Source: Hirschia sp964351655 | Lineage (GTDB): Bacteria; Pseudomonadota; Alphaproteobacteria; Caulobacterales; Hyphomonadaceae | Direction: 5' to 3' | Length of the DNA stretch: 58,556 nt | Assembly (NCBI GenBank): GCA_964351655.1 | Contig: CAYGPD010000018.1 | Span: 1 to 58,556, forward strand | In this document: positions 51,165-58,556 of the stretch, in pieces | How the letters are laid out: every line of letters starts with the position of its first letter | How positions within the stretch are numbered: the first letter of the stretch is position 1 | Position numbers and translations under genes: made by a program | Notes under the pieces: model-generated | What the model was told of the DNA's origin: nothing | The model's database searches: none | The model's input: only the letters and a program-made list of their open reading frames with translations

Positions 51165-52687
51165 CGTTTCCATTTTCCGATGGAGTTATTATATAGCGGC
51201 TGGCGCACTTGGCTGGCGCTGGGGGTTGCGACGGCTTTGGTTGACGTGTGAAAGTCCAAACAGCCCTCTTCCCAATCTAATCCGCAATGACTGAGCAGTT
51301 TTGAAGTTTGCGCTCTTTGGTCTGCGACGATGTTTTCATAATCAACTATCATGAAACGATCTGGGAATTCTTGTTCCCAAAATTGGGTGATTTGCTGATA
51401 ACTAAGATAGAATTTTGCAATGCTCATCAAGTCATAAGAATAAGTGTGATAGCGCGCGCCACCAGCAAATAAGTGCTTGTAATTACTCCATATTGTGTCC
51501 ATTGGATTGCGGCGCAAACACACCAATTTGGCCCGTGGAAGCGCTTTTAGAATAAATCCGGCATAGAGAAAATTGAGTGGCAATTTATCTGTGAAGACAG
51601 CACTTGAATTTGCCCCAATATGCAGACGCGCATTGTTTATATAACTATGTCCAACATCTTCAATATTAGCGTTACCTGCTTTTTGGATCGTCTCCAAATC
51701 AAGCACGATTTTGGAATGCGTATTGGATGCGTGTTTCACTGCCAAAGGCATGGATTGAAGCTCACCTGCTGCCTCTACACGTGAATGTGCTGATAGAATG
51801 CGCTCCACTAGCGTTGTGCCTGTGCGTGGAATACCGACGACAAATAGGACTTTATCATCTATGCTAGAAGACTGATATTTAAGTTTATTTTGATAAACAT
51901 CCATAAAGGCTTGCATATTTTGCGCATCGTTTTTGACATCAAATTTGGCGCTGACGAAGAAGTCTGTATTTGCTGCATGTAAGTGTTTGAAGGTCTCACG
52001 GGGACGGTTGAGGTCTTCGTTTTCTTTGGCCAAAGCAAAGCGGATGCGAATGATTTCTATTTTACTGGTGGTAACTAAAAGTGCCTGCTCTAAGCGCTCT
52101 ATATGGTTGTTATCCTGCGTCCATGTTTGCAAATCAGCGAGCCCTAAATGCGCTTTGCCATAGCTGATATTGAGCTGCAAAATGGCTTCATACTGCGCGA
52201 TTGCATCCGACTTTGCGCCAAAGTAGCTGTACATGCGGGCTAAATTATCGCGAAATTCTATGTTGCTGGGTTGCAGCTGCACTGCGTGTGCAAACAGGCT
52301 GCATGCCCTCTGGTGGTCACCTAGTCGAGTGAAGATATAGCCCAGCGTGTTGTGTGTATCAGGGTCGCCCTCGCCCAGATTATCATACGCTGATTTTGCA
52401 TACATGAGCGCATCGCTATCATTGCGCAACATCAATTGCGCTTTGGCGAGGAAGCAAAGAAATTGAGAATTATCGGGACATTTAAGAGCGGCAATCTGCA
52501 GATAAGCGCGCGCTTGGCCTACCTTACCTTGTGCGAGCAAACACTGGCCCGTTGTAAAATTGGCCTCCCCCGCTTTTGAGGCCTCACTATGATTAAGATC
52601 TGCTTGCACACTTTGCATACGGGCTTTGAGACGCTGGTTTCTTAAACGTTTCGCGTCATTTTTTACATCTGCACCGACAATACTCAT
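51104..52687 (-). CDS. TPR-containing sulfotransferase
   Basis: 527 residues from ATG 52687 (TTGAG 6 nt upstream; ATG 52693 has poor spacing). The N-terminal 240 residues are TPR repeats (QGKVGQARAYLQIAALKCP, LGDHQRACSLFAHAVQLQP). The C-terminal domain carries the PAPS-binding loop GIPRTGTTLVERIL and LVCLRRNPMDTIWS (3'-phosphate-binding region). It would transfer sulfate from PAPS to a protein, lipid or glycan, in the cytoplasm. Confidence 0.9.
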   Translation of the reverse strand: MSIVGADVKNDAKRLRNQRLKARMQSVQADLNHSEASKAGEANFTTGQCLLAQGKVGQARAYLQIAALKCPDNSQFLCFLAKAQLMLRNDSDALMYAKSAYDNLGEGDPDTHNTLGYIFTRLGDHQRACSLFAHAVQLQPSNIEFRDNLARMYSYFGAKSDAIAQYEAILQLNISYGKAHLGLADLQTWTQDNNHIERLEQALLVTTSKIEIIRIRFALAKENEDLNRPRETFKHLHAANTDFFVSAKFDVKNDAQNMQAFMDVYQNKLKYQSSSIDDKVLFVVGIPRTGTTLVERILSAHSRVEAAGELQSMPLAVKHASNTHSKIVLDLETIQKAGNANIEDVGHSYINNARLHIGANSSAVFTDKLPLNFLYAGFILKALPRAKLVCLRRNPMDTIWSNYKHLFAGGARYHTYSYDLMSIAKFYLSYQQITQFWEQEFPDRFMIVDYENIVADQRAQTSKLLSHCGLDWEEGCLDFHTSTKAVATPSASQVRQPLYNNSIGKWKRYAKELDSVKAFLEENGVGV

Positions 52688-52968
52688 ACACATCTCAATT
52701 GGGAGTTACATAACCACACCTTGGTCTATGATCGGGTTAGATATGAAAGTCCAGAAAATGGGATGAATTCTACGCTATGGCAACGGCGCTGTTGTAGATC
52801 TCTCACACTTAACTATACCAATATTGATGTATATATAACACGATATAGATATACTTAGATAAATTCGGTATAAAGCGAGATCGGCAGACCACGAACACGC
52901 TAGCGCGGATATTGGAAATATGCTCTGTGGGCGGATAGGTCTGGCAATCGTTTGAGCAGGAGATTTTC

Positions 52969-54135
52969 ATGGATCCAGTTCGTAATCCTTTTGCGCCCGG
53001 TGCAGGGTCTCCCCCTCCCGCGCTTGTGGGACGCGATTCCATTATCAATGCTGCTGACATTGCATTGCAGCGCATTTTGATGGGCCGCCATGATAAATCT
53101 CAAATCATGCTGGGGCTGCGCGGCACCGGAAAAACAGTGCTTTTGAACCGTTTGGAGCAAATGGCACAAAGCCATGATTATGTGACCTCCTTTATTGAAG
53201 CACCTGAAAATAAACGCCTCGCGGATCTATTATATCCTCGTGTTTTTCAAGCATTGCGAAAGCTCTCTATGGTGGAAAGCGCCAAAGAAGCAGCCTACCA
53301 AACGAGCCGCGTGCTGCGTAGTTTTGCCTCCGTTTTCAAGATAAAATTGGGCAATATGAGTCTATCTGTCGATCCCCAAAAAGGAAGCGCGGATAGCGGT
53401 AATTTGGAATTTGATCTGACTGACTTATTCGTCAGCCTTGGCGAAGCGGCAGAAGCTGCGAGTCGCGGCTGGTGTCTATTAATTGATGAAGTACAATACC
53501 TTGACGCTGAAGAATATTCTGCACTGATCGTAGCGATACACCGCGTCAATCAAAAGCAATTGCCAATCATATTCTTTGGCGCAGGATTGCCCCAAGTGGC
53601 AGCACTTTCAGGAGATGCAAAATCCTACGCAGAACGCCTGTTTGATTTCCCGCCCCTTGGCCCTCTTGAGAGCGTGGCTGCACGCGGTGCGATCGCAAAA
53701 CCCATCCGCGAAGAAGGTGAAAGTATCACATCTGATGCGTTAGATTTGATCTTAAAAGAGACGCAAAACTATCCGTTTTTTCTGCAAGAATGGGGCTATC
53801 AAGCGTGGAATATCGCAGACAACTCCCCTATTGATATTGAAGATGTGAAAGCTGCATCTTTAGCCGCGCAACAACGATTGGACGATGGCTTTTTCAAAGT
53901 CCGCCTGGACCGTTTAACACCAATGGAACGCGAATATGTGGCTGCAATGGCTAGCCTTGGCAGCGGGCCCTATCGCTCTTCTGATGTGGCCGAGAAATTA
54001 GGTGAACCCATGCAAAAACTGGGGCCACGTCGCGCCAAAATTATCGCTAAGGGCATGATTTACAGCCAAGCGCACGGCGATATTGATTTCACCGTGCCAA
54101 TGTTTGATGCGTATTTACGGCGTGTTTTGGTGTAA
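52969..54135 (+). CDS. AAA-type ATPase
   Basis: 388 residues. Strong ribosome site (AGGAG 6-8 nt upstream). Walker A GLRGTGKT (49-56), Walker B CLLIDEVQ with Asp173 and Glu174, a sensor-like FFGAG, and a winged-helix-like C-terminus (MEREYVAAMASLGSGPYRSSDVAEKLG). Architecture recalls the ORC1/Cdc6-STAND group of ATPases. Cytoplasmic, role unknown; it lies near the parA locus and could belong to the replicon's maintenance genes. Confidence 0.85.
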   Translation: MDPVRNPFAPGAGSPPPALVGRDSIINAADIALQRILMGRHDKSQIMLGLRGTGKTVLLNRLEQMAQSHDYVTSFIEAPENKRLADLLYPRVFQALRKLSMVESAKEAAYQTSRVLRSFASVFKIKLGNMSLSVDPQKGSADSGNLEFDLTDLFVSLGEAAEAASRGWCLLIDEVQYLDAEEYSALIVAIHRVNQKQLPIIFFGAGLPQVAALSGDAKSYAERLFDFPPLGPLESVAARGAIAKPIREEGESITSDALDLILKETQNYPFFLQEWGYQAWNIADNSPIDIEDVKAASLAAQQRLDDGFFKVRLDRLTPMEREYVAAMASLGSGPYRSSDVAEKLGEPMQKLGPRRAKIIAKGMIYSQAHGDIDFTVPMFDAYLRRVLV

Positions 54136-54144
54136 TGTGCTCAT

Positions 54145-54513
54145 CTATTTGAGCGCTTTACAGCCCTCTTCATTACCAAGATCACATGCACGTTTATAGA
54201 ATATATTGCCTTGCTTTTTGCCGTTCAATTTCGTGTTGATCAATCCAGCATTTACGCATGCGTCTGCGTCATCTTTATAGCAAGATTGCCCTAATTTAAG
54301 TGAAATCATCATTATCTGGGCAGCTTGAGAATCTAACGTTCCCACTCTGCGCTCCACATATGTTTCACATGGAGTTAAGTCATCGGCTTCTAAGCAATTA
54401 GCTATCATTTTCTCCATTTGCTTTTTGCTCATTTTCTCTTGAGCAAAAGCGGGTGTTGTTAAACTAAACACAGAAAAAACGAGTGTAAAAACAGCTAAGT
54501 CACGTAAATTCAT
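54145..54513 (-). CDS. Exported Sel1-like Cys-rich protein
   Basis: 122 residues from ATG 54513 (GGGAAG 5 nt upstream). Signal peptide ends at AFA-Q. The C-terminus YKRACDLGNEEGCKALK is a Sel1/HcpA-type repeat with paired Cys spaced 7 apart, and CYKDDADACVNAG is an earlier Cys pair. Periplasmic, function unknown. Convergent with the AAA ATPase. Confidence 0.8.
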   Translation of the reverse strand: MNLRDLAVFTLVFSVFSLTTPAFAQEKMSKKQMEKMIANCLEADDLTPCETYVERRVGTLDSQAAQIMMISLKLGQSCYKDDADACVNAGLINTKLNGKKQGNIFYKRACDLGNEEGCKALK

Positions 54514-54620
54514 AATCACTTCCCACTTAAATATGTGAGAGAGTGTATTCCTGAAAGCAGCCCCTTTAAAAGGTGGGGAAACCCTACTCTTTCAGCTTTT
54601 TTTATCCAATTACAACTGAA

Positions 54621-55865
54621 TTACACAAACTTCGAGCTAATACCGATACCACCTTCTGTACCCGTTTTGGCCGATTTTTCCTGCGTGTCTGACATTTGGC
54701 TATCTTCTTCATCTGCAAAGCGGATACTTGATTTCGCGTTTTGGTTTGTCGGACGTTTGGGAGCTGGCTCTTGTCTTGGCTGTGGTGTAGCTGGCGCAGG
54801 TGTCGCAACAGCTACTGTTGCTGGCATTGCAACCATCGGAATAACTTTTGCAGTTGGCGCAGCAGCGGCAGGCGTTTGCACGACGTGATTTTGTGCTGGC
54901 ACGTGCTTTATGTTTGAACGCTGCACGCTTGGGGCCACCTTTGGACGACGTTTACGTCCCTCTCCCGCAAATACGACGTTTACGAGCAATAAGCCAAACG
55001 ACTTCATAATCTCCATAACCAATACGAGGCTTCCAAGGCGATTGGTTTGTACAAAGCTTAAAAAGCTCCATACATCATGAATATCAGCTGCACTTGCAGG
55101 TGTATCTGATGATTTTGAACCGATGTTTGCTTGGGATACAGACACGCCCGCATCTGTCGCAGCGTTATTGCTTGCAACCACCCCTGCTCCGGCTGTTTGT
55201 GAAAGCATTGAACGCTGAGATGTCAATTCTGTATCAAGAGAAATACGGCGCTCGGCTTTATTTAGCTCTGCAGTGAGTTCAGCTCGCTTTGTCACATAGT
55301 TTTCAGGTAAACGATCTCGTTCGGCACGAATTTCTTCTGGTGTGCGCGTCATTCCGATGAAGGAAAGTTCGTTCTTGATTTCCTCAATACGCTCTTGGGC
55401 CAAGTTTGCTTGGGTTTTGAGAGCTTGGCGGGTTTCAAGTGCCCTCTTCTGTGCGGCAGCGATTTCATCTGAGTTTGACGCTTCTACATAATAAGACCAG
55501 CTTGCGCTCGCATTTTGGAAAGTTGCCATAGACCAAACAGGCAAAAACAACACCGCCATCAGCAAGCGTTGAAAGCTTGGCCGCGCCATACACCATATAA
55601 TAACGACAAGCAGCACTGCCCCGATGACCTCAGAGATAATGCCGGTTCCAAAGGCAATCGCATAATCAACGCCCTCTACCCCGTTGGTCCAAGTTGCGAT
55701 GTTTCCAAACCCAGACAGCAACATACACACCAACACAAGACCAATGATAACGGCCCGCACAAGATGCCCCGGAAGACCATGCTCAGGTGGCTCAACAGTC
55801 CCCTGCTCTGCTTCCAGATTGGAGTTCAAGTTGGATAGGTTGTGTGATGTTTCATCAACAGACAT
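54621..55865 (-). CDS. Membrane protein with coiled coil and Pro/Ala-rich tail
   Basis: 414 residues from ATG 55865; the ribosome site is poor and a TTG 9 bp upstream is an alternative. Three membrane segments lie at about 37-125, a coiled coil at about 130-225 (AAQKRALETRQALKTQANLAQERIEEI split by Pro), a fourth segment near 275-300 and a Pro/Ala-rich cytoplasmic tail. No family recognised. It is adjacent to and divergent from parA, so may belong to the plasmid backbone. Confidence 0.7.
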   Translation of the reverse strand: MSVDETSHNLSNLNSNLEAEQGTVEPPEHGLPGHLVRAVIIGLVLVCMLLSGFGNIATWTNGVEGVDYAIAFGTGIISEVIGAVLLVVIIWCMARPSFQRLLMAVLFLPVWSMATFQNASASWSYYVEASNSDEIAAAQKRALETRQALKTQANLAQERIEEIKNELSFIGMTRTPEEIRAERDRLPENYVTKRAELTAELNKAERRISLDTELTSQRSMLSQTAGAGVVASNNAATDAGVSVSQANIGSKSSDTPASAADIHDVWSFLSFVQTNRLGSLVLVMEIMKSFGLLLVNVVFAGEGRKRRPKVAPSVQRSNIKHVPAQNHVVQTPAAAAPTAKVIPMVAMPATVAVATPAPATPQPRQEPAPKRPTNQNAKSSIRFADEEDSQMSDTQEKSAKTGTEGGIGISSKFV

Positions 55866-55982
55866 CGACGGCAAACTTTCTGCACTCTTAAATTACTGCC
55901 CCCAATGTGCGCCTTTGTGTTTAAGGCTCGGTTAAGCATGACAAATAAATCAAGGACTATATTTCTAGCAGTGTAGCTTGCG

Positions 55983-56120
55983 ATACCTCTATATAGCTAA
56001 CATGCTAGAGATATAGAGGTATGTATGTATGGACGTATAGCTGTATATACACCTACACATATAGATGTGCATATACCAATACTTATAGCCTGCAAGACAT
56101 CTTCACATATGTATGTACGG
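55983..56120 (+). promoter_or_regulatory. Repeat-rich region upstream of parA (candidate centromere/operator)
   Basis: Perfect 12-bp inverted repeat ATACCTCTATAT/ATATAGAGGTAT (55983-56022), and the direct repeat TATGTATGTAyGG at about 56020-56032 and 56108-56120, with further TATA-rich half repeats between. Such arrays before parA often serve as centromere and ParA/RHH operator. Confidence 0.6.
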
Positions 56121-56190
56121 CTTGTTAGCTTTCTAGAAACCTATCTTTCCTAGTTTCAGGGCAATCTAGAAGCTTTGAGAGGATAAGCGC

Positions 56191-56874
56191 GTGCAATTAA
56201 TTGCTATAGCCAGTCAAAAAGGGGGAGCTGGTAAGACAACAATCGCCCAAAATTTGGCATTTGCTGCGCATGAAAAGGGCCGAAAGGTTGCAATTTTCGA
56301 TCTGGACCCGCAGCTCACAAGCTTGAATCAGTTCGATAAGCGGACACTTGCAGGCACAGATGGAGAGCCTGCGACGATTGCAGTGACCGTAAATCGTCTG
56401 CCTCAGCTGCTAAGAGCTGCAAAAAATGAGGGAAGGGACCTCATTATTTTTGATATGCCACCAAATATTGGCCAAGAAAGTTTTCTAATTGCCAATGAAG
56501 TTGACCTTGTTTTGATCCCAACTCAGCCTCAAGCTTACGATTTAGAAGCAATTGAAGCGACAATTGCGATTGCCGCGACTGTAAATACGCCAGGGGCAGT
56601 GATTATAAATCGTGTGCCAAAAGACATGAAAGACTTGGCCGATGATGCGCGCCAATTTGTTGAGGTGAAATGTTCTTATCCTGTTGCACCAGTGGTTATT
56701 CATGACCGCACACAATTTATGGAAGCAGCCGCAGCTGGATCATCACCCATTATAATGCATCCACGCACACAAGCAGCCAAAGAAATACGTGATTTATGGA
56801 CCTGGACTGAAATGCGTCTGGCACAATCAACAAAGCGCGGCACCGTGAAACCAAAAGGGGAAGCGGCAGCATGA
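56191..56874 (+). CDS. parA: ParA-family partition ATPase
   Basis: 227 residues from GTG 56191 (GAGAGGA 7 nt upstream). Deviant Walker A SQKGGAGKTT (residues 8-17), LDPQLTSLNQF as Walker A', and IFDMPPNIG as Walker B. Short, without the N-terminal HTH, so of the type Ib/ParF class. It segregates the replicon together with a DNA-binding partner; its stop overlaps the next start by 4 bp. Confidence 0.93.
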   Translation: MQLIAIASQKGGAGKTTIAQNLAFAAHEKGRKVAIFDLDPQLTSLNQFDKRTLAGTDGEPATIAVTVNRLPQLLRAAKNEGRDLIIFDMPPNIGQESFLIANEVDLVLIPTQPQAYDLEAIEATIAIAATVNTPGAVIINRVPKDMKDLADDARQFVEVKCSYPVAPVVIHDRTQFMEAAAAGSSPIIMHPRTQAAKEIRDLWTWTEMRLAQSTKRGTVKPKGEAAA

Positions 56875-57374
56875 GCTTTCTAAAAGATTTGAACCAAACC
56901 ATTCGAACCACACATGTTGATCCGGCTGAAGCCTTGAGAATAAAGGCAAATGTTGCAGCACAAACGGCTGCACGTGAAGATTCTGAGCGTGAAGAGCAGC
57001 ACACCAGCATGGGCCCAGCAGTGTCACCAGAGGATTTGAAGGCTGCGTATGACGTGAAAAATCCAGATCAGCGCGAATACCAAAGTCTTGCAGAGGCGAG
57101 GGATGGGATTGCGCAGGAATTGGGCGAAGAAAAAGCAGCTCCGTTTGGCGAATATCAACGCCGAATTAAAGGCTTTATCGAAGAACACGACAATGCGCGG
57201 GCAGGGATTAAGGGTAAGGGTAAGCAGGTGCAGTTAAACTTCCGCATCAGTGAAAATTCCCGCCATTATCTCAAGCTTGTGGCGCTGGAAAACCATGTTG
57301 ATGTGACCACTTATGTGTTTGGAGCGATTAATGCGCGTCTACACGCTGAGGGGCGCACGAGATATGTAAGATAG
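56871..57374 (+). CDS. Probable partition partner, ribbon-helix-helix-like C-terminus
   Basis: 167 residues, coupled to parA by ATGA. The N-terminal 115 residues are charged and helical. The C-terminus (KQVQLNFRISENSRHYLKLVALENHVDVTTYVFGAINARL) has the short strand plus two helices of a ribbon-helix-helix domain, expected of ParG/ParB-like partners of short ParA proteins. It would bind the repeats upstream of parA. Assignment rests on position and fold pattern. Confidence 0.7.
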   Translation: MSFLKDLNQTIRTTHVDPAEALRIKANVAAQTAAREDSEREEQHTSMGPAVSPEDLKAAYDVKNPDQREYQSLAEARDGIAQELGEEKAAPFGEYQRRIKGFIEEHDNARAGIKGKGKQVQLNFRISENSRHYLKLVALENHVDVTTYVFGAINARLHAEGRTRYVR

Positions 57375-57773
57375 GGTTGTTTTGTCAGGCCAGTACAAAG
57401 CCTTCATCAAACTGTAACACGGTTGTCACAAATAACCTTTTTAATTAGTCCAAAGCGAAGCTCAACTCTGATTAAAAATAAGAGCACGCTTTCCACTTTT
57501 GAACATACATAGAAAAGTGGTTGCCGGATTATATTTGGGGGGGGCGTCCGTCCGCGCATAAAATAACGACCATGCCTAAGTTAAAAGCATGGTCGGAGGG
57601 TAAATCAATCGTTGGATAGAACCTAATTGTTCTAATCTGAGATGTTTGCTCCGCCAAGATCACACATCTCAATATTGGTTCAATCGTGCGCAATCGATAG
57701 CTTGATTACTAGTCTTTTGCAACAGCGCGCGTCGTTTTGTCCTTAGTTTAATTTAGAAAACGGACCAAAACAA
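57375..57773. other. Non-coding stretch between the partition genes and the small peptide
   Basis: Holds a G8 run (around 57538), the three hairpins listed and A/T-rich promoter-like sequence. No ORF of note. Confidence 0.5.
57567..57671 (+). repeat. Three successive hairpins upstream of the hydrophobic peptide
   Basis: CGACCATGC/GCATGGTCG (57567-57595, perfect), AGAAC/GTTCT (57618-57633) and TGAGATGT/ACATCTCA (57638-57671, perfect). They may fold the 5' leader of the small ORF at 57774. Confidence 0.6.
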
Positions 57774-57860
57774 ATGACCGAACGTCTTATTCTAGCATGC
57801 GCATTAATAACAACATTATGTGCATTATTTGAAATTTTCTCTACTTTTTTAATAGCTTAG
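57774..57860 (+). CDS. 28-residue hydrophobic peptide, candidate type I toxin
   Basis: Starts MTERLILACALITTLC and continues as one membrane-length helix up to FLIA. Only a weak ribosome site (GGA). A strong terminator begins 10 bp after the stop, and three hairpins precede it, so a short mRNA is likely. Size and hydrophobicity fit type I toxins or small membrane regulators; no antisense RNA has been identified. Confidence 0.5.
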   Translation: MTERLILACALITTLCALFEIFSTFLIA

Positions 57861-57870
57861 AATTTTATTT

Positions 57871-57906
57871 GCACGACCCGCCCTTAAAAAGGTGGGTCGT
57901 GCTTTT
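57871..57906 (+). terminator. Strong terminator after the hydrophobic peptide
   Basis: GCACGACCCGCC and GGTGGGTCGTGC pair (one G-T) around CTTAAAAA and end in TTTT. Confidence 0.9.
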
Positions 57907-58556
57907 CAAGCTTACTTTTATAATTGATTGTTTGTTGGCTTTCAAAATGTCTAGATTCGCGAAGCATTTTTTATGTGGCGAAGGAATGTATATTTCCTTT
58001 AGGTAAAAATCGTTTTTTGTGGGCTCTGAGAGCTGTTTTAAGCCTGTCGCTCACCCTAAGCGCGCAAAGATAAACGCTTCTCTACGAGGCTTACAGCGCC
58101 CGCAAAAGCAAACCCTTCTTAAAGGATAATTGGTGCCGATTTTTCAGCACTGGTATTTTTAGAGGTAAGTGCATTTGGGCTTACTGGTGGGGCGTTGCTT
58201 GGTGTCAGGTGAGGGCGTGGTTATGATGTGGGAGTGATGTTTGCAGGGGAATCAGACACGCTGCTTTGGGTCTGGTGTGAAGATGATAGGGGATTGCTTT
58301 TCAGTAAGTGAGAATTTCTGTGTTCATAAAGGAAGAAGTTTTCTGAATTGGCTTTTGCGGAGAGTCGGGAATCAGACACATGGGTCGTATAAGACGATTT
58401 AGGAGCGATGAAATAAGGGGAATGGAATTTATTACCGGAAATTGCTTAATTTCGTTAAAATTTGAGAGGCTAAGTCTCAGTATAGATCGGTATATGTGTT
58501 TAAATATGTGTTATTTATAGTGTTAAAGGGCAAAAAACGCCTGTAAGCTCTTGAAT
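57907..58556. other. Non-coding right end with a direct repeat
   Basis: 650 bp with no convincing gene. GGGAATCAGACAC occurs at 58247-58259 and 58367-58379, exactly 120 bp apart. The last 120 bp are A/T-rich. A replication origin could lie here, but no iteron array or DnaA boxes were recognised. Confidence 0.5.

Noticed and set aside
1..58556. tRNA, rRNA, CRISPR array, insertion sequence or phage genes
   Set aside because: I found no cloverleaf, no regularly spaced repeats with spacers, no transposase or integrase motifs; the absence is by eye only.

Overview
The window (about 58.6 kb, roughly 45% G+C by eye) looks like a marine or aquatic alphaproteobacterium of the Caulobacterales/Hyphomonadaceae type; a Hirschia-like organism is my best guess but is not proven. 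Pointers are three large TonB-dependent receptors (one of the Xanthomonas/Caulobacter subclass), a FecI/FecR pair, alphaproteobacterial small proteins such as the SFPASDPPSW type, a fold-type-III ornithine decarboxylase with a long leader, and a ParA-type partition locus at the right end. The ParA locus means this may be a plasmid, a chromid or an integrated replicon; no replication initiator is visible.

Layout. 1-4.2 kb: two tandem glycoside hydrolase family 2 enzymes, the first cut by the window edge. 4.3-5.4 kb: an SDR oxidoreductase and a 50-residue protein. 5.5-11.1 kb: a phosphate-ester scavenging set (GDPD lipoprotein, Tat-exported PhoD, TonB receptor). 11.1-11.7 kb: a non-coding mosaic of degraded copies of neighbouring genes. 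11.7-15.4 kb: a secreted M10/RTX metalloprotease with an almost identical internal duplication. 15.5-21.7 kb: a FecI-FecR-receptor-epimerase operon, probably for sugar uptake. 21.8-31.2 kb: a deacylase-like M14 protein, an S9 peptidase, a highly codon-biased TonB receptor, an MmgE/PrpD protein and a nitroreductase.

31.2-35.9 kb: an ornithine decarboxylase with an attenuator-like leader, a SET protein, a PfpI-like protein, MntP and a DUF1275 protein. 36-41.9 kb: cell-surface glycan genes (GT39-like, GT2, GtrA, RmlD, Ugd). 42-44.8 kb: a DUF805 protein whose tail is full of DNA repeats, then a hipBA module with three evenly spaced operators. 44.8-52.7 kb: AraC/SDR and MerR/DUF2938 regulator-target pairs, two alpha/beta hydrolase-like proteins, a Fur-box/DUF2061 unit and a TPR sulfotransferase. 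53-57.4 kb: an AAA ATPase, a Sel1-like protein, a coiled-coil membrane protein, and parA with a ribbon-helix-helix partner behind a repeat-rich candidate centromere. 57.4-58.6 kb: non-coding, with a structured leader, a 28-residue hydrophobic peptide and a strong terminator (possibly a type I toxin).

The most striking observations are: (i) a TonB receptor ORF that fuses an exported STN domain in frame to a complete receptor with its own Shine-Dalgarno and signal peptide; (ii) a 20-codon leader ORF overlapping a terminator-like hairpin before ornithine decarboxylase; (iii) three hipBA operators at exactly 50-bp centre-to-centre spacing; (iv) the mosaic at 11.2-11.4 kb; (v) a palindromic repeat found both between genes and inside a coding region; (vi) the candidate hydrophobic toxin next to parA. 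All reading was by eye; no database search was run.
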